17,725 bases of DNA from Oscillospiraceae bacterium (GCA_020025715.1 JAHHRQ010000035.1:1-17725); one strand, 5' to 3'; shown: positions 5,688 to 14,242, counted from the stretch's first letter. The notes: generated by a model not told the origin, from the sequence alone. Numbers and translations are program-made.

Positions 5688-7381
5688 ACTTTTTCCCCTA
5701 TTACTGTTTTTTTAAATTTATCAGCTGATTCAAGCTGTTCTTCGGCGCTCATTATTGTAAGCTCCGTAATATTATCGCCGCCGTGAAGTCTGGCAAGTTC
5801 TCTCTGTCTGCCCTCACGGTTAAGACGTCTTACTTCGGTATAGGTTCTGCCGCTGCGTTCCTCTTTGCTTATAAGGTAATGGCTGTCAGCCATTGCGGCA
5901 ATCTGAGGCAGATGTGTTACGCACAAAACCTGCTTGCCTCCGGAAACGGTATAGAGCTTTTCGCCTACCCGCTGAGCCGCAATACCGGAAACGCCTGTAT
6001 CGATTTCATCGAAAATCATAGTGGACACAGGGTCATTTTCGGCAAAAACGTTTTTCATTGCCAGCATAATACGGCTAAGCTCACCGCCAGATGCGATTTT
6101 ACTTATTTTGCCCGGATTTTCGCCTGCATTTGCAGCCATAAGGAATGAAACCGTATCAATGCCTTTAGCATCAAAGCCGTTTTCATTCTCTACCGGTTCA
6201 AAATTAACTTCAAAACGAACTGAGGGCATACTGAGTTCTTTCAGTTCCTTCTCAATCCGTTTTTGCAGCTCTTTTCCTGCGGCTTTCCGCTTTTCGCTTA
6301 AAGCCTCTCCTACTTTTCGGCAGGTCTTAATCTGAGCTGCAAGCTCTTTTTGGAGCTTTGCGAGACGGTCGTCCGAATACTCAATATCGTCCAGTTTCTT
6401 TCTGCATTCATCAAGATAGGCAATCAGACTGTCCTCGTCCCTGTTATACTTTCTTTCAAGCCGGTTTATAAGAGAAATCCGACTTTCCAGATTATCATAT
6501 TCCTGAGGTGAAAAGTCAAGCCCTTCCCTGAAATCACGCAGAAGCTCCGCCGCATCCGAAAGAGAAAATGCTGCGCTGTTAATTTTATCAGCAGCCTCCT
6601 GAAGCTCAGGGGCCACATCAGCAGCTCTCGACGCAAAATAGCCTGCATTCTGTGCCATGGAGAGAGCATTTTCATCTCCGCCGTACAGGGCATCATAAGC
6701 AGCATCCAGAGCTTCGGTCAGTTTTTCCGAATTGCGGAGCAGATCACGCCTTGCAACAAGGCTGTCCTTCTCCCCTTCTTTAAGCTCTGCTCTTTCCAGC
6801 TCTGCAATCTGATATTTCAGAGTTTCGCTTAAACGTTCCTTTTCAATTTCGTCCATACTCAGCCTGCTCATCTCTTTTTTAATAGAGCTGAACTTTGAGT
6901 ATTCCGCCTTATAGCCCTCTAAATCCTGCTGTAAGGCGCCGAAAGAGTCAAGGTAGTCTATGTGTCTGCGCTCATCCATAAGCTGTCTGCCGTCGTTCTG
7001 CCCGTGAATGTCCACAAGCAGCGCAGCAAGCTCCCTAAGCTGAGCTGCGGAAACAGGCTCACCGCAGACGCGGCAGCTGCTCTTTCCGTCAGCGCTTATG
7101 CGGCGCTGCAAAATAAGCTCGTCCTCAGGGTCAATATCATTGTCTTTAAGCCACTGTTCCTCAGCATTTCCCAGCTCAAAAACAGCGGTAACACGGCCCT
7201 TGTCTGCCCCACGGCGTACAAGTTCCCTGCTTACTCTTTCACCTAAAACAGCGCCGATTGAATCTATTATTATAGATTTACCTGCACCTGTTTCACCGGT
7301 GAGCACATTAAGACCGGAGTTAAACTCAATATCCGCTTTTTCAATGACCGCGATATTTTCAATGTGTAGCTCGTTAAGCAT
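5684..7381 (-). CDS. recN: DNA repair protein RecN
   Basis: RecN is an SMC-like ATPase that binds DNA ends and helps recombinational repair of double-strand breaks. The Walker A motif GETGAGKS is at 29-36, the ABC signature ASGGELSR at 430-437, Walker B MIFDEID at 455-461 with the D-loop after it, and the H-loop THLPQ near 489. Between them lies a charged coiled-coil-rich region (about 150-370), shorter than in SMC proteins, as usual for RecN. At 565 residues it is of normal length. It follows argR by 27 nt, the Firmicutes order. The start has GGGAGCGGAG just upstream. No obvious LexA box is present directly before it, so SOS induction is not evident from this site. Its stop overlaps the next start (ATGA). 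Confidence 0.97.
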   Translation of the reverse strand: MLNELHIENIAVIEKADIEFNSGLNVLTGETGAGKSIIIDSIGAVLGERVSRELVRRGADKGRVTAVFELGNAEEQWLKDNDIDPEDELILQRRISADGKSSCRVCGEPVSAAQLRELAALLVDIHGQNDGRQLMDERRHIDYLDSFGALQQDLEGYKAEYSKFSSIKKEMSRLSMDEIEKERLSETLKYQIAELERAELKEGEKDSLVARRDLLRNSEKLTEALDAAYDALYGGDENALSMAQNAGYFASRAADVAPELQEAADKINSAAFSLSDAAELLRDFREGLDFSPQEYDNLESRISLINRLERKYNRDEDSLIAYLDECRKKLDDIEYSDDRLAKLQKELAAQIKTCRKVGEALSEKRKAAGKELQKRIEKELKELSMPSVRFEVNFEPVENENGFDAKGIDTVSFLMAANAGENPGKISKIASGGELSRIMLAMKNVFAENDPVSTMIFDEIDTGVSGIAAQRVGEKLYTVSGGKQVLCVTHLPQIAAMADSHYLISKEERSGRTYTEVRRLNREGRQRELARLHGGDNITELTIMSAEEQLESADKFKKTVIGEKV

Positions 7382-7394
7382 ATCTCCGCTCCCT

Positions 7395-7409
7395 ACCGGA
7401 ATTTCCGGT
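7395..7409. repeat. 15-nt palindrome between argR and recN
   Basis: ACCGGAA-T-TTCCGGT is an exact inverted repeat around one base. It overlaps the last base of the argR stop codon and lies 14 nt before the recN start. As RNA it would form only a 5-bp stem with a 5-nt loop; as DNA it is a good dimeric protein site. It does not match the Bacillus LexA box (GAAC-N4-GTTC). Confidence 0.7.
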
Positions 7410-7858
7410 TAAAATAACATTTCGATTTCGTGATAAAGTTTCTTTGCCAGCTCGTTGTCCCGCATCGCCAGAAATGCCGTATCATCACCTGCGAGAGTGC
7501 CTACAAGACCGTTTATATCCATTGCGTCTATTGCAGAGCACGCCGCCGGAGCAAGTCCGGGCAGGGTTTTGATTACAAGCAAATTCTGGGCCACATCATA
7601 GGAAATTACACTCTCCCTGAAGATCTTTTTGAGTCTGCGGTCAAAATCCTCCGACTCAACTTTCGCAGCAGGGACATATCTGTATTTTCCGTCGTTTCCC
7701 AATTCCTTCACAAGGCGCATATCTTTAATGTCTCTTGACAATGTCGCCTGTGTGCTCTTAACGCCTCTTTCAGTCAACGCCTCCAGCAGCTGGTGCTGGG
7801 TCTCTATTGCCTGCTCCGATATTATTTCGAGAATAAGGTTCTGTCTGCCGGGTTTCAT
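7409..7858 (-). CDS. argR: Arginine repressor ArgR/AhrC
   Basis: Arginine-responsive hexameric regulator of arginine biosynthesis and catabolism genes. The N-terminal winged helix carries the recognition segment STQATLSRDI (35-44). The C-terminal oligomerisation and arginine-binding domain carries GTLAGDDT (120-127), whose aspartates contact arginine. Length is 149 residues, typical. GGAGGG lies about 7 nt before ATG at 7858. It sits between nadK (13 nt gap) and recN, as in many Clostridia. Linkage with recN is conserved although no direct functional link is known; target arginine genes are not in this window. Confidence 0.97.
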   Translation of the reverse strand: MKPGRQNLILEIISEQAIETQHQLLEALTERGVKSTQATLSRDIKDMRLVKELGNDGKYRYVPAAKVESEDFDRRLKKIFRESVISYDVAQNLLVIKTLPGLAPAACSAIDAMDINGLVGTLAGDDTAFLAMRDNELAKKLYHEIEMLF

Positions 7859-7871
7859 AAGTAGCCCTCCA

Positions 7872-8717
7872 TTATCTCAATTTTTCATTAACTATATCGT
7901 AAAAGCTCTTCGAGCTCGGGTCTGCCATTAGAGTATAGTTCTCTGACTTTCTTGCCGTTATTATATCACCGTTTTCAAGGTCACAGGCGAAAATGCCGTC
8001 CATTGAGAGATAAGCTTTTTTACCGTGGTACTTTTCTGCCTTAACACTGACTACTCTGTCAGGAGAAAGCACAAATGGGCGGGAACCCATGGTATGGGCA
8101 CAAATGGGACTTACAATTATATTTTCCGAATCCGGCTCTGCAATAGGGCCGCCGGCTGACATGGAGTAGCCGGTGGAGCCGGTGGGCGTAGAGAGAATTA
8201 TTCCGTCTCCGGAGTAGCTTATCATCTTTTTATCCCCGCAATAGGATGTAACCTTTATGCAGTCTCCGTGACCGTGGATTACAACGTCATTCAAGGCACA
8301 TTCCTTAAGAATAACCTTGTCTCCTCTTTTAAGCTCCACATCCAGCATCATATGCCGTGTGACCTTCATATCGTTTCTTACCGCATTTAAAATAAGGTGA
8401 AGCTCTTCAATCTCTACTGTGGACATAAAACCTATTGTTCCTAAGTTTACGCCAAGAATAGGAACATGGACAGTGCCAAGCTCTCTGACAGCTGAGAGAA
8501 TGGTTCCGTCACCGCCTATCACAATTATAAGCGAGCATTTGGATGCCTGCTCCTTTAAGCTTTTAATTTCAAAATCTTTCGGAATATTTTCAGCGTTTTC
8601 TTCTAAAAACAGAGGACATACGCAGGTTTCGCAGCCCTCTCCGTGCAACAAATCCAGAACCTGTTTTGTTACATTCAGTTCCCTGTCTCTATAAGGATTG
8701 GGACAGACAGCAATCAT
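7872..8717 (-). CDS. nadK: NAD kinase
   Basis: Phosphorylates NAD to NADP, the source of NADPH for biosynthesis, including the DXP reductoisomerase step that follows Dxs. The diagnostic motifs are all present: GGDGT (68-72) for ATP/polyphosphate binding, NLGTIGF (91-97), LND (142-144, variant of the usual NE) and TPTGSTGYSMSAGGP (177-191). Length 281 residues is typical. AAGGAG lies about 7 nt before ATG at 8717, and the gene begins 12 nt after tlyA. NadK between tlyA and argR is the clostridial variant of the cluster; Bacillus lacks it at this place. Confidence 0.97.
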   Translation of the reverse strand: MIAVCPNPYRDRELNVTKQVLDLLHGEGCETCVCPLFLEENAENIPKDFEIKSLKEQASKCSLIIVIGGDGTILSAVRELGTVHVPILGVNLGTIGFMSTVEIEELHLILNAVRNDMKVTRHMMLDVELKRGDKVILKECALNDVVIHGHGDCIKVTSYCGDKKMISYSGDGIILSTPTGSTGYSMSAGGPIAEPDSENIIVSPICAHTMGSRPFVLSPDRVVSVKAEKYHGKKAYLSMDGIFACDLENGDIITARKSENYTLMADPSSKSFYDIVNEKLR

Positions 8718-8729
8718 ATAATCAGCTCC

Positions 8730-9524
8730 TTACAGGACTTGGTGTGATGCTTCCACCACAGCGCTTACGTCGGGCACGAAGCCTTCGTGAACGCCGTTTT
8801 TCATGTGGCATATATACTCTATATTGCCTTCCGGCCCTTTTATGGGTGAAAAATCCAGACCCATAACGCTTAGGCCTATTGTAGGTGCAAAATCAAGAAT
8901 ATTGTTTATGACTTCCTCGTGAACCTTCTTATCACGGACAACACCCTTTTTGCCTACTTCTTCCCTTCCCGCCTCAAACTGAGGCTTTATAAGGCAGATA
9001 AGGTCGGCATCCTCTTTTAAAAGAGGCTTAACCGCCGGAAGAATAAGCTTTATAGATATAAATGATACATCCATTACTGCAAGGTCAAGAAGTTCGGGAA
9101 TCTGTTCTTCTGTTACATAGCGGAGATTGGTGCGCTCAAGGTTTACAACTCTCTCGTCATTTCTCAGTTTCCAGGCAAGCTGACCGTAGCCAACGTCAAC
9201 AGAATATACCTTCTCAGCACCGTGCTGCAAAAGTACATCTGTAAAGCCGCCGGTTGATGCGCCGCAGTCTATGCAGTGTTTTCCGGCAGGATCTACGGGA
9301 AAGACTTTCAGTGCCTTATCCAGCTTATATCCGCCGCGGCTGACAAAAGGCAGGGCGTGGCCGCGGACTTCCACATTAACATCCGGTGCAACCTGCATTC
9401 CCGGCTTATCGGCCCGCTGACCATTTACAAAAACAATGCCGCTCATTATAGTGGTTTTTGCTCTTTCGCGGCTTTCAGTGAAGCCAAGGTCAAAAACCAG
9501 CTGATCAAGTCTGATTTTTTTCAT
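8730..9524 (-). CDS. tlyA: TlyA family rRNA (cytidine-2'-O)-methyltransferase
   Basis: An N-terminal S4 RNA-binding domain (about 1-55, starting IRLDQLV) is followed by an FtsJ-like SAM-dependent methyltransferase domain. The SAM loop is DCGASTGGFTD (86-96). Conserved SRGGYKLDKAL (62-72), DVSFISI (152-158) and LIKPQFE (178-184) complete the TlyA pattern. TlyA methylates ribose of cytidines in 16S and/or 23S rRNA in mycobacteria; the older name haemolysin reflects a weak activity and I would not read it as a toxin. The start lies 2 nt after the dxs stop codon and has no clear Shine-Dalgarno, so translation is probably coupled to dxs. Confidence 0.94.
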   Translation of the reverse strand: MKKIRLDQLVFDLGFTESRERAKTTIMSGIVFVNGQRADKPGMQVAPDVNVEVRGHALPFVSRGGYKLDKALKVFPVDPAGKHCIDCGASTGGFTDVLLQHGAEKVYSVDVGYGQLAWKLRNDERVVNLERTNLRYVTEEQIPELLDLAVMDVSFISIKLILPAVKPLLKEDADLICLIKPQFEAGREEVGKKGVVRDKKVHEEVINNILDFAPTIGLSVMGLDFSPIKGPEGNIEYICHMKNGVHEGFVPDVSAVVEASHQVL

Positions 9525-9526
9525 AT

Positions 9527-11365
9527 TTAACGCCCGCAGAGCTCAGAAGCGGCCTTTGCAATGGCTTCGGCATCAATGCCTTTTTCCTTCATAAGCAGAG
9601 CTCTGTCGCCGTGGGCGACTATCCCCTCTCCGAGATTTAATAATTTAACATTGCTGACAGCTTTACCTGCAAGTGCAGCACGGGTAACTATGCGCTCACC
9701 CACACAGCCTGCTGCACAGACTTCTTCTGCAACTACAAGTCTGCCGGTTTTTTCGGCAGAGCTTATACATACAGGGTAAAGTTCAGGCTTAACAGCGGAA
9801 ATTTTCACGATTTCTGCTGAAATTCCCTGCTTTTCCAGTATATCAGCTGCTTTCAGCATTTCATTAACCATAGTACCGTAGCAGGCAAGCGTAACATCAC
9901 TGCCCTCACGGATAATGCTCTCCTGCTCTTTTCTGGACTCCTTGTATTCACCCTCGCCGCCTCTGGGGTAGCGGAGTGCAACAGGACAGTCAATTTCAAA
10001 AAGGGCACTTTCCAGCATATCATGGAGTTCTGCAAAGTTTGACGGGCAGAGTAAAGTGAGTCCGGGAACGGAGCTGAGATAGTTGACGTCAAACACACCG
10101 TTATGAGTCTCACCGTCGCCGCCTACAATACCGGCTCTGTCAATGCCCAGAACAACATGGAGGTTAAGCAGGGACACATCATGTATGAGCATGTCAAATC
10201 CGCGCTGCTCAAAACTTGAGTAGACAGCAAAAACAGGTACCATTCCCTGCTTTGCAAGTCCTGCGGCCATTGCAGTTGAATGGCCTTCTGCTATACCTGC
10301 ATCAATAAAGCGGTCTGGATATTTCTTAGCAAAAATATCAAGGCCGGTACCACTTGCCATAGCAGCGGTTATAGCACATATTTTATCATTTTTCTCTGCA
10401 AACTCGCTGAGATATTCTCCGAATTTTTCAGAGAAATTAGCCTTTGCGGGAGGCATTTCACCTGTTACAGGGTCAAACCGACCTACTCCGTGATAACATT
10501 CAGGGTGCTCCTCTGCATACTCGCAGCCCTTGCCCTTCTTAGTAATCACGTGAACAAGAACAGGCTCACGTCTGTCTCTTGCCCAGCGCAGCACATGTTC
10601 CAGTTCCTTTACATCATGTCCGTCAACAGGGCCAAGATAATAAAGTCCCATAGAGCTGAACATGTTTCCCGGCAGGATGTGCCACTTTATCCATTCCTTT
10701 ATTTTATGGTTAAAAGCATAGAGTTTAGGAACCTTGGAAAATGCGTCTTTATACCAGCGCTTAAAGCTTATATAGCCCTGTCTAACTCGCATTCTCTGCA
10801 GAAGTCTTGCTGTACCGCCTACATTGGGGTCAATGGACATGTTATTATCGTTAAGGATAATAACCATCGGCTCCTCGCTGGCACCTGCATATGCAAGGCC
10901 CTCATATGCAAGACCGCCGGTCAGTGCGCCGTCACCTATAACGGCTACAACGTCATAGTCTCCACCTGACATGGTTCTGGCTTTCGCCATACCGACTGCA
11001 ACAGAAACGGAGTTGGAGGCGTGACCTGCTATGAAAGCATCATCTTCGCTTTCGGTAGGCTTGGGATAGCCGGACAGGCCGCCGTACTGTCTTAAAGTGG
11101 GGAACTGATCTTTTCTGCCGGTAATAATTTTATGAGTATAGCCCTGATGGCCTACATCAAATACTATACGGTCTTTTTTACTGTCATATACCCTGTGCAG
11201 AGCAACACTAAGCTCCACAGCTCCAAGGTTGGAGGCAAGGTGACCGCCTGTCTTTGAGAGATTATCAACAAGAAACTCTCTTATCTCTTTACAAAGCGGA
11301 ACCAGCTTATAGTCTTTAAGCTGCTTTACGTCCTCCGAAGAATTTATTCTATCTAATATAGCCAC
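9527..11365 (-). CDS. dxs: 1-deoxy-D-xylulose-5-phosphate synthase
   Basis: Thiamine-diphosphate enzyme condensing pyruvate and glyceraldehyde-3-phosphate, the first step of the MEP isoprenoid pathway; DXP also feeds thiamine and pyridoxal. The ThDP/Mg motif GDGALTGG...N-x-N is at 144-174. DVGHQ (70-74) and GHAS (114-117) supply active-site histidines, and the catalytic glutamate lies in DAGIAEGHS (355-363, E360). The C-terminal transketolase domain follows. Length 612 residues is normal. The start is GTG at 11365, with AGGGG about 7 nt upstream and no in-frame ATG nearby. It follows ispA by 32 nt, pairing the first step of the pathway with the chain-building enzyme. Confidence 0.97.
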   Translation of the reverse strand: MAILDRINSSEDVKQLKDYKLVPLCKEIREFLVDNLSKTGGHLASNLGAVELSVALHRVYDSKKDRIVFDVGHQGYTHKIITGRKDQFPTLRQYGGLSGYPKPTESEDDAFIAGHASNSVSVAVGMAKARTMSGGDYDVVAVIGDGALTGGLAYEGLAYAGASEEPMVIILNDNNMSIDPNVGGTARLLQRMRVRQGYISFKRWYKDAFSKVPKLYAFNHKIKEWIKWHILPGNMFSSMGLYYLGPVDGHDVKELEHVLRWARDRREPVLVHVITKKGKGCEYAEEHPECYHGVGRFDPVTGEMPPAKANFSEKFGEYLSEFAEKNDKICAITAAMASGTGLDIFAKKYPDRFIDAGIAEGHSTAMAAGLAKQGMVPVFAVYSSFEQRGFDMLIHDVSLLNLHVVLGIDRAGIVGGDGETHNGVFDVNYLSSVPGLTLLCPSNFAELHDMLESALFEIDCPVALRYPRGGEGEYKESRKEQESIIREGSDVTLACYGTMVNEMLKAADILEKQGISAEIVKISAVKPELYPVCISSAEKTGRLVVAEEVCAAGCVGERIVTRAALAGKAVSNVKLLNLGEGIVAHGDRALLMKEKGIDAEAIAKAASELCGR

Positions 11366-11383
11366 TGCAAACCCCTGTTTTTT

Positions 11384-11397
11384 GCGGAAGTGTCCGC
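11384..11397. repeat. Small stem-loop between ispA stop and dxs start
   Basis: GCGGA-AGTG-TCCGC, a 5-bp perfect stem, sits directly after the ispA stop codon and about 19 nt before the dxs GTG. On the minus strand it is followed by A6, not T, so it is not a terminator. Confidence 0.5.
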
Positions 11398-12264
11398 TTA
11401 ATTAAATCTTTTTGCCATGGAGTCAGCCAGTTCGCAAAGGAACTGAGTATCTGTAAATGCTTCGCTCAAAATGTTTTTGGCGAATTCTGTAAGCTTCTCC
11501 ACGGTGTTCTCACAGCCCTCTTTACCCATGAGAGCCATGTATGTATTCTTTTTCTCAGCTGCGTCGGAGCCAATAGGCTTTCCGAGTTCTTCTTCGGTGC
11601 TGAGAACGTCCAGCATATCGTCTCTTATCTGGAAAGCCATACCGATAGCTGCTCCGAACTGTCCGGCAGCATCCATCTGGATGCGTGAACCGCCCGCTGC
11701 GGCAACGCCCATCTGGCATGCGGCAACAAGGAGCGCTCCGGTTTTACGGCTGTTTATTTCAGTTAATTCCTGTTCGGTGAGTTCCTTGCCCTCGCCCAGC
11801 ATATCAAGATACTGGCCTCCGCACATGCCCTCAATTCCGACAGCCTCAGCCAGCGCACCGGCACAGGCAGCTCTGCGGTCGGCAGGAAGATCACATCCGA
11901 GGATAGTGTTGAATGCCTCTGCCTGAAGGGCATCGCCTGCAAGCATTGCGGTACATTCACCGTAAACCACGTGGTTTGTAGGTCTGCCGCGTCTGAGATC
12001 ATCGTTATCCATGCAAGGCAGATCGTCGTGTATCAGGCTGTATGTATGGAGCATTTCAATACCGCATGCAACAGGCAGTGCTTTTTCAATGTCTCCGCCG
12101 GAAATACGGCAGAACTCCAGCACAAGCATAGGTCTGATGCGCTTTCCGCCTGCAAGAAGGCTGTATCTCATCGCATCGGCAAGTCCGGCCTGAGGCATTT
12201 TATCATTGGTAAAATAGCCCTCAAGGGCCTTATCTATCATAATTTTATATTCATTTGCTGTCAT
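11398..12264 (-). CDS. ispA: Farnesyl diphosphate synthase (short-chain polyprenyl synthase)
   Basis: Adds isopentenyl diphosphate to dimethylallyl/geranyl diphosphate to make farnesyl diphosphate for undecaprenyl carrier lipid and quinone side chains. The first aspartate-rich motif is DDLPCMD (80-86), with the two extra residues typical of bacterial farnesyl synthases, followed by DDLRRGRPT. The second motif is DDMLD (215-219). GGKRIRPML (39-47) binds the diphosphate. I chose ATG at 12264 (288 aa) over the upstream in-frame start at 12294, because AAGGAG lies 9 nt before it and the longer form would overlap xseB by 29 nt. The start is 1 nt after the xseB stop. Geranylgeranyl synthase is possible but the FARM layout favours C15. 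Confidence 0.95.
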   Translation of the reverse strand: MTANEYKIMIDKALEGYFTNDKMPQAGLADAMRYSLLAGGKRIRPMLVLEFCRISGGDIEKALPVACGIEMLHTYSLIHDDLPCMDNDDLRRGRPTNHVVYGECTAMLAGDALQAEAFNTILGCDLPADRRAACAGALAEAVGIEGMCGGQYLDMLGEGKELTEQELTEINSRKTGALLVAACQMGVAAAGGSRIQMDAAGQFGAAIGMAFQIRDDMLDVLSTEEELGKPIGSDAAEKKNTYMALMGKEGCENTVEKLTEFAKNILSEAFTDTQFLCELADSMAKRFN

Positions 12265-12265
12265 G

Positions 12266-12499
12266 TCATTCTTCTCCTTCAAAAGGCAGCTCAATCGGAG
12301 CCCTGTCAGGGCCCTTTTTAAGCTTTACAACCTTCTGCTCTGCATCATCAAGCATCTGATTGCAGGAGGTCAGAAGGGCTGTTCCCTCTTCAAAAAGTTT
12401 AAGGGAGTCGCTCAGCGGCATATCTCCCTTTTCGAGATGGCGGACAATATCTTCAAGCTTCTCCAGCGACTGCTCAAAATTCAGTTTTTTACCTGCCAT
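12266..12499 (-). CDS. xseB: Exodeoxyribonuclease VII small subunit
   Basis: A 77-residue all-helical protein with the family pattern: FEQSLEKLEDIVRHLEKGDMPLSDSLKLFEEG-type helical hairpin (about residues 8-40), then a short charged tail. It forms a complex with XseA that degrades single-stranded DNA from both ends. GAGGTGAG lies before ATG at 12499, and the gene starts 9 nt after xseA, the near-universal pairing. The tail end GGAGAAGAATGA also carries the ispA ribosome binding site, so ispA translation initiates inside the end of xseB. Confidence 0.95.
   Translation of the reverse strand: MAGKKLNFEQSLEKLEDIVRHLEKGDMPLSDSLKLFEEGTALLTSCNQMLDDAEQKVVKLKKGPDRAPIELPFEGEE
12274..12279 (-). promoter_or_regulatory. 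Ribosome binding site deciding the ispA start
   Basis: AAGGAG inside the last codons of xseB is 9 nt before ATG at 12264. The upstream in-frame ATG at 12294 lacks a comparable site. Confidence 0.8.
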
Positions 12500-12508
12500 A
12501 CACTCACC

Positions 12509-13717
12509 TCAGTTATTTAATTTAAGGCTGTCAACAGTACAGCCGGCTTCGCCGTCAGAAAAGCGGAGAGTAATTTTATCCCCCGCCTTAAGCTCTGAGG
12601 CCTGTTTAACCGTTTCGCCGCTCTCTTTGGACGCAACCGTATAACCGCGGCTTAAAACCCGCAGCGGGCTCATTGCATCAAGAGAGGCCGCAAGGGAAAC
12701 AAAGTTTCTGCGGCTTTTGGAAACGATGCTCTCCTGAGCTGCTATAAGTCTTCTGTAAATATAGTCCAGATTCTGGCGTCGGTTATCTATCTGCGTAACC
12801 GGGTCTGTAATTACAGACTTTGAGCCTATATTACGCAGTCTTTCACGATAGTTTCTGAGCTTTGCGTCAACTGACTGGGAAACCAGCGCCTCAAGCTTAT
12901 TAAGGTGGTTTCTCATATCGTCGCAGTCCGGAACTGCAATTTCCGCAGCATTGGACGGAGTGGACGCTCTGGCATCTGCCACATAGTCGGAAATTGTAAC
13001 ATCGGGCTCATGGCCCACAGCCGATATAACCGGAATTTCCGAGGCATAGATAGCCCTTGCAACCCGCTCGTCGTTAAAGGCCCAGAGGTCCTCAATGGAG
13101 CCTCCTCCGCGGCCTGTAATTATAAGGTCTGCAACCTTAAACTCGTTTGCATACCTGATAGCCCCCGCAATTTCAGGCGGAGCCTCAACGCCCTGCACTC
13201 TGACCGGCAGAAGCAGAACCTTGCTCATAGGCCAGCGCCGTCCCAGTATTCTTATCATATCATGGACGGCTGCGCCGGCAGATGAGGTAATTATTGCAAT
13301 TTTTTCAGGCATCGCAGGCAGGGGCTTTTTATGCGCCCTGTCGAAAAGGCCTTCATCGCTGAGCTTTGCTTTAAGCTGCTCAAAGGCAAGCTGCAGATCA
13401 CCCGTGCCCTCAGGCATGAGCTGGCTGCACTGGAGCTGATATGCTCCGTCCCTTTCATAAACTGCAATCCGGCCGTAGGCAAGGACGCTCATACCGTTTT
13501 CCGGTCTGTAACGAAGTTTCATGGCGCTGCCTCTGAACATAACGCAGCGCAGACTTCCTCCGCCGTCCTTCAAGGAAAAATAGTGGTGGCCTGATGGGTA
13601 GATTTTATAGTTTGAAAGTTCGCCCTTAATGCAGACGTTCATAAACAGAGGCTCAGACTCGATATGGGCCTTCATTAAGCTGTTGAGCTCCGAAACAGTT
13701 AAAATCTGATTATTCAT
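12509..13717 (-). CDS. xseA: Exodeoxyribonuclease VII large subunit
   Basis: Catalytic subunit of the single-strand-specific exonuclease VII used in mismatch and damage repair. An N-terminal OB-fold DNA-binding domain (about 1-102, with SGHHYFSLKD at 42-51) leads to the catalytic region with SSAGAAVHD (145-153), GRGGGSIEDLWAFNDE (202-217) and AVGHEPDVTISD (233-244), then ASTPSNAAE (251-259). A coiled-coil stretch (about 265-350) follows and a small C-terminal domain containing LSRGYTV. Length 402 is normal. The ATG follows the nusB stop by 3 nt and has no clear Shine-Dalgarno, suggesting coupling to nusB. folD, which separates nusB and xseA in Bacillus, is absent. Confidence 0.97.
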   Translation of the reverse strand: MNNQILTVSELNSLMKAHIESEPLFMNVCIKGELSNYKIYPSGHHYFSLKDGGGSLRCVMFRGSAMKLRYRPENGMSVLAYGRIAVYERDGAYQLQCSQLMPEGTGDLQLAFEQLKAKLSDEGLFDRAHKKPLPAMPEKIAIITSSAGAAVHDMIRILGRRWPMSKVLLLPVRVQGVEAPPEIAGAIRYANEFKVADLIITGRGGGSIEDLWAFNDERVARAIYASEIPVISAVGHEPDVTISDYVADARASTPSNAAEIAVPDCDDMRNHLNKLEALVSQSVDAKLRNYRERLRNIGSKSVITDPVTQIDNRRQNLDYIYRRLIAAQESIVSKSRRNFVSLAASLDAMSPLRVLSRGYTVASKESGETVKQASELKAGDKITLRFSDGEAGCTVDSLKLNN

Positions 13718-13720
13718 GAC

Positions 13721-14227
13721 TTATTCGCCGAGTGTTTCTTCGATTTCAGTTTCGGAAGGCTCGGCAATTTTAATCTCTTCTCCCAGTTCTCCGCGCACGA
13801 ATCCGCCCAGAACACCGTTTACAAATGCAACAGTCTCCGGCTCGTCGTAGCCCTTGCAAAGCTCAACTGCCTCGTTAATTGCGGCAGAGTTGGGAACATC
13901 GTCCATATACAGTATCTCGCATATGGCGCAGCGCAGAACAGCCAGAGCGGTTCTGGAAATTCTGCTTATCTTCCAGCCCTTGGCGTAGCGCTCAATATAG
14001 CCGTCAATCTCCTCCCGCTTTTCAGCAGTGAGAGCAACAAGGCGGCGGATATAGTCCATCTGCTTGGGATCGGGATATTCGCTGTAAAGCTCTCCCTCAT
14101 CCTCAAGGCTTTCGTAATGCTCCAATGTGAAAAACTCGTTCAGCATATCGGAAACATCCATGTTATTTGCGGCAGCTGCAAAGCCAAGCTGAATGGCAAG
14201 CTCTCTCGCAGTAGTTCTCTTCATCAT
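13721..14227 (-). CDS. nusB: Transcription antitermination factor NusB
   Basis: NusB binds the boxA RNA with NusE (ribosomal protein S10) to prevent early termination in rRNA operons. The sequence shows the all-helical NusB pattern: TTARELAIQLGF near the N-terminus, WKISRISRTALAVLRCAICE (85-104) and VPNSAAINEAVELCK (111-125) followed by AFVNGVLGGF (134-143). It runs to 168 residues, longer than most NusB, because of an acidic tail (about 147-168) with no recognised fold. Two adjacent ATG codons exist (14227 and 14224); the GGGGGA site is 4 nt from the first and 7 nt from the second, so the second may be used. It lies 15 nt after the Asp23/YqhY gene, as in Bacillus. Confidence 0.94.
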   Translation of the reverse strand: MMKRTTARELAIQLGFAAAANNMDVSDMLNEFFTLEHYESLEDEGELYSEYPDPKQMDYIRRLVALTAEKREEIDGYIERYAKGWKISRISRTALAVLRCAICEILYMDDVPNSAAINEAVELCKGYDEPETVAFVNGVLGGFVRGELGEEIKIAEPSETEIEETLGE

Positions 14228-14242
14228 CTTTCCCCCGAAATC

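Noticed and set aside
7260..7460. An SOS (LexA) box controlling recN
   Set aside because: I found no GAAC-N4-GTTC-type site around the recN start; the palindrome there has a different sequence.
8730..9524. TlyA as a haemolysin or toxin
   Set aside because: The S4 plus FtsJ methyltransferase domains and housekeeping operon context fit rRNA methylation; the haemolysin name is historical.
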